43,661 bases of DNA from an uncultured Lachnospiraceae bacterium (GCA_910588815.1 CAJUQY010000022.1:1-43661); one strand, 5' to 3'; shown: positions 9,002 to 16,639, counted from the first letter of the stretch. Notes: generated by a model not told the origin, from the letters alone. Numbers and translations: made by a program.

Positions 9002-9748
9002 CTAATAGTTTACTTCCATCAACACAAGTCCCTTTGCCGGGGCCGTCTGCCCGGCAAAGCTCCGCTCCCCCGATGCCAGGATCTGTTCCATTTCCTCCGG
9101 CTTCTTAAGCCCCAGTCCGCATTCCACCAGAGTTCCCGTGAGGATCCGCACCATATTTTGAAGAAAACCGTTTCCCTCAAAGGTCAGGTCGATCCTGGTT
9201 CCGTCAAAGCTTTTTTCTATCTCTATACGGTCAAGTCTTCTCACTGTAGATTTTTTCATACGCCGGTTTTTGCAAAAAGCTTTAAAATCATGCTGTCCTG
9301 TGAGAAATGCGGCCGCCTCCCTCATTCTATCTATATCCAGTTTCTCAGGAAGCTGCCACACATATTTCCGGTCAAAGACCGGTTTTCCCTCTCCCACATA
9401 GAGCCGGTAGCGGTATACCTTCCCCACGGCGCTTAAACGGCTGTGGAACCGGTCCGAGACCGCCCGGAGGGAACGCACCGCGATGTCATCCGGCAGATAT
9501 TCGTTCATGGCCGCAAAAAGCTCCTCCTCGGAAAGCTCCGTGTCCATCCGGAAATTGGCCGTCTGTCCCAGGGCATGGACACCGGCGTCGGTGCGGCCGG
9601 AGCCGTGGACGGAGATTTCCGTGCCGGCCATCCTGGAAAGCAGCGTCTCCAACTTTCCCTGAATCGTGTTTTCCGTATTTTTCTGTTTCTGCCAGCCGTC
9701 ATAGCGGGTCCCGTCGTAGCTGATGATCATTTTATAGTTTTTTAACAT
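9002..9748 (-). CDS. truA: tRNA pseudouridine synthase A
   Basis: This 248-residue protein matches TruA length. The catalytic motif GSGRTDAGVHA places the nucleophilic Asp at residue 54, and DGTRYDGWQ near the N-terminus and FLQNMVRI near the C-terminus are TruA landmarks. It isomerises uridines 38-40 in the anticodon arm of many tRNAs. The SD GGAGG precedes ATG 9748. In many Firmicutes truA follows ecfA/ecfT, but here it stands ahead of a CDF transporter gene. Confidence 0.96.
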   Translation of the reverse strand: MLKNYKMIISYDGTRYDGWQKQKNTENTIQGKLETLLSRMAGTEISVHGSGRTDAGVHALGQTANFRMDTELSEEELFAAMNEYLPDDIAVRSLRAVSDRFHSRLSAVGKVYRYRLYVGEGKPVFDRKYVWQLPEKLDIDRMREAAAFLTGQHDFKAFCKNRRMKKSTVRRLDRIEIEKSFDGTRIDLTFEGNGFLQNMVRILTGTLVECGLGLKKPEEMEQILASGERSFAGQTAPAKGLVLMEVNY

Positions 9749-9825
9749 AGCGTCCTCCGGTCGTCGTTCCAGTATACCATAAAATACAGTTTTTGATAAC
9801 CATCAGTTTCCACTTGAGTTTCCAT

Positions 9826-10473
9826 TCAAGCAAACCGTACCTTCATCTCTTCTTCCGGTATCTGTGAGAGATAACGGCGGACCTGCGGCCATATCTCCTC
9901 CATTTTTTCTTTGGGGATCCCCCAGATGGAGGCGCTGGAATCGGCACAGTGCACAAACAATTCCATAGGCTCATATTTCTCCGGATACTCGCACAGCATC
10001 CTCATGCAGCAAACCACATAACCGTAAACAGAGGCAAAGGCAAGCGGCGCAATGTCCTTCTTCGCCCAGAAAGCGCCCCACATATGATCGTAAACCGCAT
10101 AATAAAAATAAGAAATATCTTTTTTTCCGGTATAAACGGGATGGTCGGTACAGATCTGGAGACCGAAGCGGCGCATTTGTCCGTCTTCATGCATCTGTTT
10201 CCAAAACATATAGATCGCCAAAAGATAATGGTATTGTGGTTCCCGGCAGTATTTTTCCACGATACGCTTATTGTCAACCGCATATTCCCACATCACCTCA
10301 TAGCACATGGCCTCTTTGGACGGGAAATGGTAATACACAGTACCTCGGTTTACGTGGGCAAGGCGGCAGATATCCACATAAGAGGTTTCATGATACCCCT
10401 TTTCATAAAAGAGCCGCTTACAGGCCTGCACCACCGCTTTCCGAGTAAAAATACCGTTTTCATAATGTCCCAT
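9826..10473 (-). CDS. TetR-family transcriptional regulator
   Basis: This 215-residue protein has the TetR DNA-binding domain at about residues 10-60: TRKAVVQACKRLFYEKGYHETS, then VDICRLAHVNRGTVYYHFPSKE, where TVYYHFPSK is the family fingerprint. The C-terminal ligand domain is Cys/Trp/Tyr rich and not assignable. It diverges from the corrinoid methyltransferase operon, and the two promoters interlock in the 170-bp gap. It is therefore the probable local regulator, with a methylated substrate or demethylated product as a plausible effector. Confidence 0.88.
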   Translation of the reverse strand: MGHYENGIFTRKAVVQACKRLFYEKGYHETSYVDICRLAHVNRGTVYYHFPSKEAMCYEVMWEYAVDNKRIVEKYCREPQYHYLLAIYMFWKQMHEDGQMRRFGLQICTDHPVYTGKKDISYFYYAVYDHMWGAFWAKKDIAPLAFASVYGYVVCCMRMLCEYPEKYEPMELFVHCADSSASIWGIPKEKMEEIWPQVRRYLSQIPEEEMKVRFA

Positions 10474-10544
10474 TGCCCCGCCCCCGAATGAATTTTGACA
10501 GATTCTCGCCTTTGTTTAGATTTGTATGATATGCACAAGAAATA

Positions 10545-10573
10545 TTTACATTTTCCATGTTATATTGTATCAT
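10545..10573 (+). promoter_or_regulatory. Promoter of the corrinoid methyltransferase operon
   Basis: TTTACA (10545-10550) and TATCAT (10568-10573) are separated by 17 bases, giving a fair sigma-A promoter about 70 bases before the first gene. It interlocks with the tetR promoter on the other strand. Confidence 0.55.
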
Positions 10574-10581
10574 AATGTAAA
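10545..10581. repeat. Inverted repeat in the TetR/methyltransferase intergenic region (possible operator)
   Basis: TTTACATT (10545-10552) is repeated in inverted form as AATGTAAA (10574-10581). One arm covers the -35 box of the operon promoter and the other sits just past its -10 box. The wide spacing is not typical of a single TetR site, so it may be two half-sites or coincidence in AT-rich DNA. Confidence 0.35.
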
Positions 10582-10592
10582 AAACGTGTCAA
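10564..10592 (-). promoter_or_regulatory. Promoter of the TetR gene
   Basis: On the minus strand TTGACA (10592-10587) and TACAAT (10569-10564) are 17 bases apart, nearly the sigma-A consensus. The predicted start is about 85 bases ahead of the ATG at 10473. Its -10 region overlaps the -10 region of the opposing promoter. Confidence 0.7.
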
Positions 10593-10643
10593 TCTGCACC
10601 GTTCAAATGTGCTTTTTTGACAAAACGCCAAAGGAGGAATCGC

Positions 10644-11801
10644 ATGGAAATGAGTAAGCTGTACGAACAGAAGTATGATGCCTTCCAGAAGGCCGTAAGC
10701 CGCCAGGAAGGTGCCTGGATCCCCACTGCCATGACCAACAACGGCGGCGGTCTGTTCTGGGGCGGGAAAACCGCCTTCGACGTGGCGGGCGACCACGAGG
10801 CGTATGCGAAAGCAATCACCTCTTTCCTGGACGAGATGTGGTTGGATGTCAACATCCTGTCCGGCCTGACCACGAGCCCCCGCCGGGACGCCGCCTTCCC
10901 CACAGCGGAAAACCGCCTTGCTGCGGACGGCACCCTGACGCATTTACAGACGCCCATGATGAAGCCGGAGGAATATGACCAGCTCATCGCCGATCCCAGG
11001 GCCTTCATCGCCAATGTGCTGCTGCCCCGCAAATATCCCTATCTCTTTGAAGACCGGGACGCTGCCAAGAAGCTCCTGAAAATCTATGCAGAGGAGCAGT
11101 TGGAGATCCTTGTGGTGCAGATGGCCTATACCAACAAGTATATGACGGAACACTACGGAGTCCACAACTGCGTGAACATGGGCTCCATGATCAATACGCC
11201 CCTGGACCATATTTTCGACTATTTCCGGGGCTTCAGGGGGACGTTAACCGACCTGCGCCGCCAGCCGGACAAGGTTCGGGCCGCCCTGGACGCCATCTGG
11301 GAATACGAAAGCGCACCCAAGATGGCCGCACCCTACGACGCCTCCAAGGGCTTCCCCTTCCAGCCCTGCCACATCCCCGCCTACTTAAGCCCCAAGCAAT
11401 TCAAAGAGCTGTACTGGCCCTATGAAAAGAGACTGATCGAATGGGTCTCCAGTGCCGGGGGCAAGATCTTCCTCATCATGGAAGGCCGCTGGGAGAAAAT
11501 CATGGACTGCTTCCTGGAGATTCCGAAGGATTCCGTGGTCCTCGCCGTGGACGACGACGACTTCCTGAAAGTCCATGAGGTCCTGGGCGATCACCAGATC
11601 CTCTGCGGCGGTTTGAAGCTTGCGGATACTCGCCTGAAAAAATTTGAGGAAATCAAGGACGACATCAAGCGCATCATCGACACCTGTGCCCCGGGAGGCG
11701 GCCTGATCTTCTCGACCGACAAGGGCTTTTTGACCCCCGGCGACGTGAACCCCACCCTGATCGAGTGCTTTAACTTTGCCCACGAATACTCTAAGAAATA
11801 A
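10644..11801 (+). CDS. Uroporphyrinogen decarboxylase-family corrinoid methyltransferase (MtvB-like, substrate unknown)
   Basis: This 385-residue protein has the UroD-type barrel used by methyltransferase I enzymes, which move a methyl group from an O-, N- or S-methylated substrate to the cobalt of a corrinoid protein. The MtaA/MtbA zinc motif (HxCG) is replaced by FLIMEGRW at the equivalent place near residue 270. This points to the demethylase branch related to vanillate enzyme MtvB and not to a coenzyme-M-type enzyme. ATG 10644 is chosen over an upstream TTG because AAGGAGG lies six bases before it. It is the first gene of an operon with pterin methyltransferase, corrinoid protein, activator and DUF2284. 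The assignment to this class is firm; the substrate cannot be read from sequence. Confidence 0.85.
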   Translation: MEMSKLYEQKYDAFQKAVSRQEGAWIPTAMTNNGGGLFWGGKTAFDVAGDHEAYAKAITSFLDEMWLDVNILSGLTTSPRRDAAFPTAENRLAADGTLTHLQTPMMKPEEYDQLIADPRAFIANVLLPRKYPYLFEDRDAAKKLLKIYAEEQLEILVVQMAYTNKYMTEHYGVHNCVNMGSMINTPLDHIFDYFRGFRGTLTDLRRQPDKVRAALDAIWEYESAPKMAAPYDASKGFPFQPCHIPAYLSPKQFKELYWPYEKRLIEWVSSAGGKIFLIMEGRWEKIMDCFLEIPKDSVVLAVDDDDFLKVHEVLGDHQILCGGLKLADTRLKKFEEIKDDIKRIIDTCAPGGGLIFSTDKGFLTPGDVNPTLIECFNFAHEYSKK

Positions 11802-11820
11802 CGGACAGGAGGTTTTTTCT

Positions 11821-11946
11821 ATGACAAATTTGGAATATCTGGATTCGATTGTTGCAGAACTGATGGCTGACACCGAGTGGGAGCTGCCCCCCGAGATGCG
11901 TTTCTTCCTTGTGGCAAACCTGGAATGGGGCCTTTTAGGACTGTAA
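11821..11946 (+). CDS. 41-residue small protein inside the methyltransferase operon
   Basis: The ATG at 11821 is preceded by AGGAGG nine to ten bases upstream and the frame ends at TAA 11944-11946. The product is acidic and amphipathic, rich in Leu/Glu/Trp, with no membrane segment. It fills the gap between the UroD-family gene (20 bp upstream) and the pterin methyltransferase (18 bp downstream), which has its own SD. Independent SDs and tight packing suggest that it is translated. I know no function for it; a subunit or chaperone of the demethylase is possible. Confidence 0.6.
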   Translation: MTNLEYLDSIVAELMADTEWELPPEMRFFLVANLEWGLLGL

Positions 11947-11964
11947 AAGACAAGGAGAAAAGAC

Positions 11965-12774
11965 ATGATCATCATCGGTGAAAAAATCAACGGGGCAATC
12001 CCCTCCGTCAAGCAGGCGATCGCAGAGCGCAACGAGGCCCTGATCCTGGAGCGGACGCTGGCCCAGGCCAAAGCCGGGGCGAACTTCTTGGACTGCGCCC
12101 CCTCCACGGCCACGGAAGTCGAATACGACACCATGGTGTGGCTCATCGGCCTCATGCAGGGCTGCACTGACGTACCCTTGTGCATCGACTCGCCGAACGC
12201 TGCCCTGCTGGCCCGGATTCTGGAAGAGGGACATGTAAAAAAGCCGGGCATGGTGAATTCCGTCAACGAGGAAGGAACCAAATGTGAGACCATCTTTCCT
12301 CTGATCGCCGGCACTCCCTGGGAGGTCGTGGGCTTAACCTGTGACCAGGACGGCATTCCGGCCGACCCCGCAAAAAAAGTGGAAATCGCCAAACGCATCA
12401 TTGACAAGGCGGACAAGTACGGTGTAGCCCTGAATCAGCTCCACATTGACCCCTGCGTCATGGCGCTGGCGACCAAACCGGACGCCCTTACGGATTTTTG
12501 CTACTGCATTGAAAATATCCACGCCTACGCCCCCGAGGTCAAGGTGACAGGTGCGATTTCCAACATTAGCTTTGAGATGCCCGCAAGAAAATACGTGAAC
12601 ATGAACTGTATGTCCTACGCCATTGCCGCCGGGCTGGACAGTGCCATCATGGATCCCTGTTCTCAGGATATGATGGGCACAATCTTTGCCTGCGAAGCAC
12701 TCCGAGGCAAGGACAAGGGCGGTAGGAAGTATAACCGTGCTTACCGTCAAGGTAAGTTTGGAAAGAAAAAATAG
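11965..12774 (+). CDS. Pterin-binding methyltransferase (methyltetrahydrofolate:corrinoid, MtvA/AcsE-like)
   Basis: This 269-residue protein has the DHPS-like TIM barrel of pterin-binding methyltransferases. It shows the N-terminal IIIGEKINGAIP, FLDCAPST, VPLCIDSPN and the CDQDGIP and HIDPCV stretches with folate-contacting Asp/Asn residues. In acetogen-type demethylation it passes the methyl group from the corrinoid protein to tetrahydrofolate for the Wood-Ljungdahl pathway. The SD AAGGAG precedes ATG 11965. It lies between the UroD-family enzyme and the corrinoid protein, the expected MT-II place. The lysine-rich tail (GKFGKKK) looks like a natural terminus. Confidence 0.9.
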   Translation: MIIIGEKINGAIPSVKQAIAERNEALILERTLAQAKAGANFLDCAPSTATEVEYDTMVWLIGLMQGCTDVPLCIDSPNAALLARILEEGHVKKPGMVNSVNEEGTKCETIFPLIAGTPWEVVGLTCDQDGIPADPAKKVEIAKRIIDKADKYGVALNQLHIDPCVMALATKPDALTDFCYCIENIHAYAPEVKVTGAISNISFEMPARKYVNMNCMSYAIAAGLDSAIMDPCSQDMMGTIFACEALRGKDKGGRKYNRAYRQGKFGKKK

Positions 12775-12791
12775 CAAAGGAGATTTGACCT

Positions 12792-13430
12792 ATGATTGAT
12801 TTTGAAAAATTGGCTGCTGCCATGGGCGATTTGGATGAGGATGCCGTAAGGGAACAGTTAGAAGCCGTCGAAACCGCAGAGGAAGCAGGCAAGGCCATGG
12901 AAGCCTGCCAGATCGGCATGAACACCGTGGGCAAGCTCTTCGAGGAGGAAGAGTACTTTGTCGGCGATCTGATCTTTGCCGGGGAAATCATGACGGACGC
13001 CGTGGAGGTTCTGAAACCCTTCTTGGCCTCCGGCGAGGGCTCCGGTGTGAAATCCAAGATGATTATCTGCACGGTGAAGGACGACCTGCATGATATCGGC
13101 AAGAACATTGTCCGCTCCATGCTGGAGGCCGCAGGCTTTGACGTCTTAGACCTGGGCATTGACGTGGCGCCCGAAAAAATCATAGAGACGGCCAAAGCGG
13201 AGAACATCCGCATCGTTGCCCTGTCCGGTGTTCTGACGCTGGCCCTGGACTCCATGAAGAAAACCGTCGCCGCATTCAAGGAGGCCGGAATGGATGACGT
13301 GAAGATCATCATCGGCGGCTGCCCCGTCACCGAAGACGCCGCCAGGACAATCGGCGCCGACGAGTGGGCATACAGCCCCCAGAAAACGGTGAAGGTCTGC
13401 ACCGACTGGGCTTCCGAGCTGAGTGCATAA
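12792..13430 (+). CDS. Corrinoid-binding methyl-carrier protein (MtvC/MtaC-like)
   Basis: This 212-residue protein has an N-terminal helical cap domain (about 1-85) and a Rossmann-type B12 domain. The cobalt-ligand motif D-x-H-x-x-G reads DLHDIG, with the lower-axial His at residue 100, followed by a GVL segment and IIGGCPV near the end. It shuttles methyl groups between the UroD-family enzyme and the pterin methyltransferase. The SD AAAGGAG lies just ahead of ATG 12792. Length and motif are standard for the family. Confidence 0.95.
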   Translation: MIDFEKLAAAMGDLDEDAVREQLEAVETAEEAGKAMEACQIGMNTVGKLFEEEEYFVGDLIFAGEIMTDAVEVLKPFLASGEGSGVKSKMIICTVKDDLHDIGKNIVRSMLEAAGFDVLDLGIDVAPEKIIETAKAENIRIVALSGVLTLALDSMKKTVAAFKEAGMDDVKIIIGGCPVTEDAARTIGADEWAYSPQKTVKVCTDWASELSA

Positions 13431-13508
13431 CAGTTGATAGAATTCTGCCTGCAGGAGATTTTTTCCTGTGGGCAGCTTCTATTTCACGCAATATGTGAGG
13501 TGAACGCC

Positions 13509-14978
13509 ATGTACAAGCTGCTGATCCTGCCGGCAGGCATCACACGGGAGGTTCCCCCCGGCCAAAGCCTGATGTCCGCCCTGCGGGACAATCACATCTT
13601 TTTAGATACCCCCTGCGGAGGAAACGGAACCTGCAAAAAATGCAAGGTTCTTGTGGACGGCGCAGAGGTTCTGGCCTGCCAGACAACCGTAGAACGGGAT
13701 CTGGCGGTAACGGTCCCCGAAGATACAGGGCTGAATGTCCTGCAGGCGGGCATCCCGGCTGAACAGGAGGAACTGAGACCTGTCCGCCCCGGATATCTGC
13801 TCGCCTTCGACATTGGCACCACTTCCGTGGTCTGCTTTCTTCTGGACCCGGCAAACGGAACGGAATTGGCCCGCAGCAGTATGCGAAACCCGCAGACGGC
13901 CTTCGGCGCAGATGTGGTTTCCAGGATCCAGTCCGCACTGTGCGGCGAACTGGAACAGCAGACAGACGCAATCCGCCGGGGAATGACCGCACGGATCCAG
14001 GCGGTATGCCGCAATGCGAGAATCCGGCCGGACGAAATCGGTGTCGTGTCCGTGGTGGGAAATCCGGCGATGCAGCAGCTATTTCTGGGAATCTCCCCGA
14101 AGAATTTGGCCGGCGTCCCTTTCGCCCCGGTACTGACCGAGGCAAAGCACATCCCCTGCGCAGATTATCTGCCTGTCTGCCCCCATGCCGAACTGTTGGT
14201 AATTCCAGATATCTCCGGTTACATCGGTGCCGATACCATGGGATGTATCCTCTCTACAAGGCTTTACCAGAGGGAAGAACTCACCCTGATGGTGGATATC
14301 GGCACCAACGGGGAGATGGTCCTCGGCAACAGGGATCGGATGGTCGCCTGCTCCACTGCCGCCGGCCCGGCTCTGGAGGGAGCCAATATCCAGTTCGGCA
14401 TGCGAGGTACGGACGGGGCGATTGACCACGTATGGCTGGAAAACGGGGCAGTGACCTATTCCGTGATCGGCGGCGGGGAGGCTAAGGGCATCTGCGGTTC
14501 CGGCATCATTGACGCAGTTGCCACAGGATTAAACATGGGCCTTCTGAACAAACGGGGGCGCATCCGAAACGAATCCCATACGTTTCCACTCACCGAAAAG
14601 ATTTTTCTTACGCAGGAAGACATCCGGCAGGTGCAGCTTGCAAAAGGGGCAGTCTATGCGGGCATTTCCCTGATGGCAAAGCAGCTCGGGGCAGATATCC
14701 GTGACATCCAAAGAGTTCTGCTGGCCGGTGCGTTCGGAAACTACCTCACCCCCAAAAGCGCTTGCCGCATCGGTCTCTTGCCCCATGAACTTTGCAACAA
14801 GATCGTAACGGTGGGCAATGCCGCTGGGAGCGGAGCAAAAATGCTGGCCTGCGACCAGGCCCTGCTTCCCCTCACCCAAAAGCTGACCACGAGGACCAGG
14901 TTCCTGGAACTGGCCAGCCTGGCGGAATTCCCTAAAACCTTTGCCAAAGCGATGAATTTTCAGGAGGAACCCCAATGA
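13509..14978 (+). CDS. Reductive activator of corrinoid proteins (RACE/RamA-like, ferredoxin plus ASKHA domains)
   Basis: 489 residues from ATG 13509, chosen because GAGGTG lies about seven bases upstream; a TTG at 13434 would add 25 unrelated residues. The N-terminal 2Fe-2S domain has C36-x5-C42-x2-C45 and C57. A linker is followed by an ATPase-like ASKHA domain with LLAFDIGTTSVVC, LMVDIGTNGEM and GICGSGIIDAV, and with a GAFGNYL motif near the end. These proteins use ATP to reduce Co(II) to Co(I) when the corrinoid is accidentally oxidised. Its stop overlaps the next gene (ATGA). Confidence 0.93.
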   Translation: MYKLLILPAGITREVPPGQSLMSALRDNHIFLDTPCGGNGTCKKCKVLVDGAEVLACQTTVERDLAVTVPEDTGLNVLQAGIPAEQEELRPVRPGYLLAFDIGTTSVVCFLLDPANGTELARSSMRNPQTAFGADVVSRIQSALCGELEQQTDAIRRGMTARIQAVCRNARIRPDEIGVVSVVGNPAMQQLFLGISPKNLAGVPFAPVLTEAKHIPCADYLPVCPHAELLVIPDISGYIGADTMGCILSTRLYQREELTLMVDIGTNGEMVLGNRDRMVACSTAAGPALEGANIQFGMRGTDGAIDHVWLENGAVTYSVIGGGEAKGICGSGIIDAVATGLNMGLLNKRGRIRNESHTFPLTEKIFLTQEDIRQVQLAKGAVYAGISLMAKQLGADIRDIQRVLLAGAFGNYLTPKSACRIGLLPHELCNKIVTVGNAAGSGAKMLACDQALLPLTQKLTTRTRFLELASLAEFPKTFAKAMNFQEEPQ

Positions 14979-15499
14979 ATGACTGGATCAAAGAGGCCAA
15001 AACAAGTGGATTTGACACTGCCGTGTTCTTCGACCCCCAGATACTATCCTCCAGGGAGGATGTCCGTGAGATGTGTGCCGCCGACAAATGCAAGGCCTAC
15101 GGAAAAAACTGGACCTGCCCCCCCGCCTGCGGCACCATCGAGGAATGCCAGGCACGGATGAGGAGCTATGGGCAGGGGATCCTGCTCCAATCCGTCGGCC
15201 ATATGCGAAAGACCATCGACAGCAGATGTTACCTGGAAACGCAGGACAGGCACAGCAAAAGTCTCCATTCCTTTGCAGGGCTCATACGCCAGGTTTATCC
15301 GGATGCCCTGTGTCTTGGCGCCGGCGGCTGCCGCATCTGCAAAGAATGCGCTTATCCTTCGGAATGCCGTTTTCCGCAAAAGGCCATGTCCAGCATGGAG
15401 GGCTACGGCCTGTTCGTGACTCAGGTCTGCCGGGACGTCGGCGTCCCCTACTACTATGGAGAAAAAACCATCGCCTACACGGCCTGTGTCCTTTTCTGA
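14975..15499 (+). CDS. DUF2284 cysteine-rich predicted metal-binding protein
   Basis: 174 residues with about ten Cys, including C34-x4-C39-x8-C48-PP-x-C52 near the N-terminus and a second cluster GCRICKECAYPSEC near residue 120. The CPPACGT motif and the YYYGEKTIAYTACVLF ending fit DUF2284, thought to bind a metal or Fe-S centre. The start overlaps the RACE stop by four bases, so it belongs to the corrinoid operon and may help activator redox chemistry or cobalt handling; that role is inference. A decayed second copy lies at 16354-16569. Confidence 0.85.
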   Translation: MNDWIKEAKTSGFDTAVFFDPQILSSREDVREMCAADKCKAYGKNWTCPPACGTIEECQARMRSYGQGILLQSVGHMRKTIDSRCYLETQDRHSKSLHSFAGLIRQVYPDALCLGAGGCRICKECAYPSECRFPQKAMSSMEGYGLFVTQVCRDVGVPYYYGEKTIAYTACVLF

Positions 15500-15552
15500 A
15501 CGTTGATTGATTTTAATTTTACATTATTTTACATTGTCCGGAATCATCCAAT

Positions 15553-15578
15553 CCTTGCCACTCTTCTCTCCATATGCA
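15553..15578 (-). pseudogene. Residual 5' fragment of a second HipA-like gene
   Basis: These 26 bases match 18523-18548, inside the start of the HipA-like gene, with one mismatch. The minus-strand translation reads HMERRVAR against HMDRRVAR in the intact gene, then meets a stop. Outside the match the sequences diverge. It is evidence that a HipA-like gene once stood here, downstream of the intact DUF2284 gene. Confidence 0.6.
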
Positions 15579-15605
15579 GTCCAGCTCTAAGCAGCTAAAT
15601 TATCA

Positions 15606-15642
15606 TTGCTTTTATATTGCACATATGATACAATTGTACCAT
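15606..15642 (+). promoter_or_regulatory. Promoter and overlapping operator of the toxin-antitoxin pair
   Basis: TTGCTT (15606-15611) and TACAAT (15629-15634) are 17 bases apart. An 18-bp palindrome at 15625-15642, centred on ACAATTGT with a single mismatched pair, covers the -10 box. DinJ/RelB-type antitoxins repress their own operon through such sites. Confidence 0.65.
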
Positions 15643-15662
15643 TAATCTATTGGAGGTGCAAT

Positions 15663-15926
15663 ATGGCCACATTACAAGTGCGCATTGATGATACCATAAA
15701 AAAACAAGCAGACACACTATTTTCCAGCCTGGGGCTGGACACGTCGACAGCGATCCGTATTTTTTTGAATGCCGCTATCGAAAACGCAGGAATCCCTTTC
15801 TCCGTACAACATAGGGCGATCCCCCATCAGCTTCAGGAGGCTGTTTATGACAGCCGGTTCCGAAGGAATCTTAATGGTCCTTTTGATAATGCGGAAGATG
15901 CCGTCGCCTCCATGTTGGAGGATTGA
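15663..15926 (+). CDS. DinJ/RelB-family antitoxin
   Basis: This 87-residue protein opens with MATLQVRIDDTIKKQAD, a ribbon-helix-helix DNA-binding strand and helix, then GLDTSTAIRIFLNAAI, the RelB/DinJ family signature. The C-terminal acidic part is the likely toxin-wrapping segment. ATG 15663 follows GGAGGTG and removes 19 spurious residues of a longer TTG frame. It is followed three bases later by the toxin. It should neutralise the toxin and autoregulate through the palindrome at 15625-15642. Confidence 0.9.
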   Translation: MATLQVRIDDTIKKQADTLFSSLGLDTSTAIRIFLNAAIENAGIPFSVQHRAIPHQLQEAVYDSRFRRNLNGPFDNAEDAVASMLED

Positions 15927-15929
15927 CCT

Positions 15930-16208
15930 ATGTATAAGATCGTCTACACGAACCGCATGAAAAAAGACGCTAAGTCTATGAAAAAACGCGGCAAGGATAT
16001 GGACAAACTTGTCAATGTGCTTTCCTTGTTGGCCAGCGGCGTTCCTCTACCTGCTCCGTACAGGGACCACTCTCTGACCGGGAACCTCCATGACTTTAGG
16101 GAATGCCATATAGAACCGGATTGGTTGCTTCTGTACCAGATTTACGAAGATACGCTTATCCTTTCAGCTACCGCAACTGGCAGTCATGCGGATCTGTTTG
16201 GGAAATAA
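15930..16208 (+). CDS. YafQ-family mRNA interferase toxin
   Basis: 92 residues, the standard RelE/YafQ length. Residues matching E. coli YafQ catalysis are all present: H47 in RDHSL, H60 and D64-W65 in ECHIEPDWLLLY, and H86 with F90 in GSHADLF. The toxin cuts mRNA on the ribosome. It lies three bases after the antitoxin stop. All key residues are intact, so the toxin is probably active. The pair replaces most of a lost HipA-like gene copy in the duplicated segment. Confidence 0.9.
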   Translation: MYKIVYTNRMKKDAKSMKKRGKDMDKLVNVLSLLASGVPLPAPYRDHSLTGNLHDFRECHIEPDWLLLYQIYEDTLILSATATGSHADLFGK

Positions 16209-16290
16209 GGAGCCTTCGGGAAGGTCTACGCCGGCCAGACGGCGGAGATGGAACAGCCTATCCGAAACACGGCGTGACGCTTCACAAACA

Positions 16291-16348
16291 GAAAAGAGGG
16301 GCCAGAATCGGCATAAGCCGACGGCCCCTCCTTCCTTATATAAAAAGC
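16291..16348 (+). repeat. 58-bp hairpin repeat, copy A (likely terminator)
   Basis: Identical over 58 bp to 18683-18740. It contains a strong hairpin, GAGGGGCC...TCGGC-ATAA-GCCGA...GGCCCCTC, followed by a T-rich stretch on the plus strand and TCTTTT on the minus strand, so it can act as a terminator in both directions. Here it lies 83 bp after the toxin stop. Confidence 0.85.
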
Positions 16349-16353
16349 AGTTG

Positions 16354-16569
16354 CGGCAGATGGCAAGCGACTTTGATGCCGCCGCCTTGTTCGACCTCCA
16401 GATATTGTCTTCCAGGGAGGACGTCCGGAAGATGTGCGCCGCCGACAGCAGATGTTACCGGGAAACCCAGGAGCGGCATACCGAAAGCCTGTGTGCCTTT
16501 GCCAAAGTCGTGCGCCAGGTTTATCCCGACGCCCTGTGCCCAGGGGCCGACGGATGCCGCATCTGTTCC
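16354..16569 (+). pseudogene. Decayed second copy of the DUF2284 gene
   Basis: The translation LFDLQILSSREDVRKMCAAD closely follows the intact protein, then jumps to SRCYRETQERHTESL and VVRQVYPDALC before losing similarity after GCRIC. Relative to the intact gene, 135 bp are missing, an exact 45-codon deletion between two CGACA pentamers (15082-15086 and 15217-15221 in the intact copy; 16443-16447 here). The normal start and the last third, with its cysteine cluster, are absent. No start codon with an SD is visible. It begins just after hairpin repeat copy A. Confidence 0.85.
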
Positions 16570-16589
16570 TTTACCACTGACGTACAAAT

Positions 16590-16639
16590 ACTCCTTTTTG
16601 ATAAGAATCTCCATATCTTGATTCTTATCAAAAGGGAGT
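16590..16639 (-). terminator. Long stem-loop between DUF2284 remnant and secreted-protein fragment
   Basis: Arms 16590-16609 and 16620-16639 are complementary over 20 bp with one G-T wobble and a 10-base loop. The arm nearest the minus-strand fragment lies 12 bp beyond its stop, so this could be its terminator. No clear T-run follows, and an alternative is a recombination scar. Confidence 0.5.

Noticed and set aside
11385..12416. Minus-strand open frame of 343 codons opposite the methyltransferase genes
   Set aside because: It overlaps two well-identified plus-strand genes, has no SD or domain, and arises from GC-rich third positions.
15606..15662. Longer antitoxin start at TTG 15606
   Set aside because: That stretch contains the promoter and operator, and GGAGGTG points to ATG 15663.
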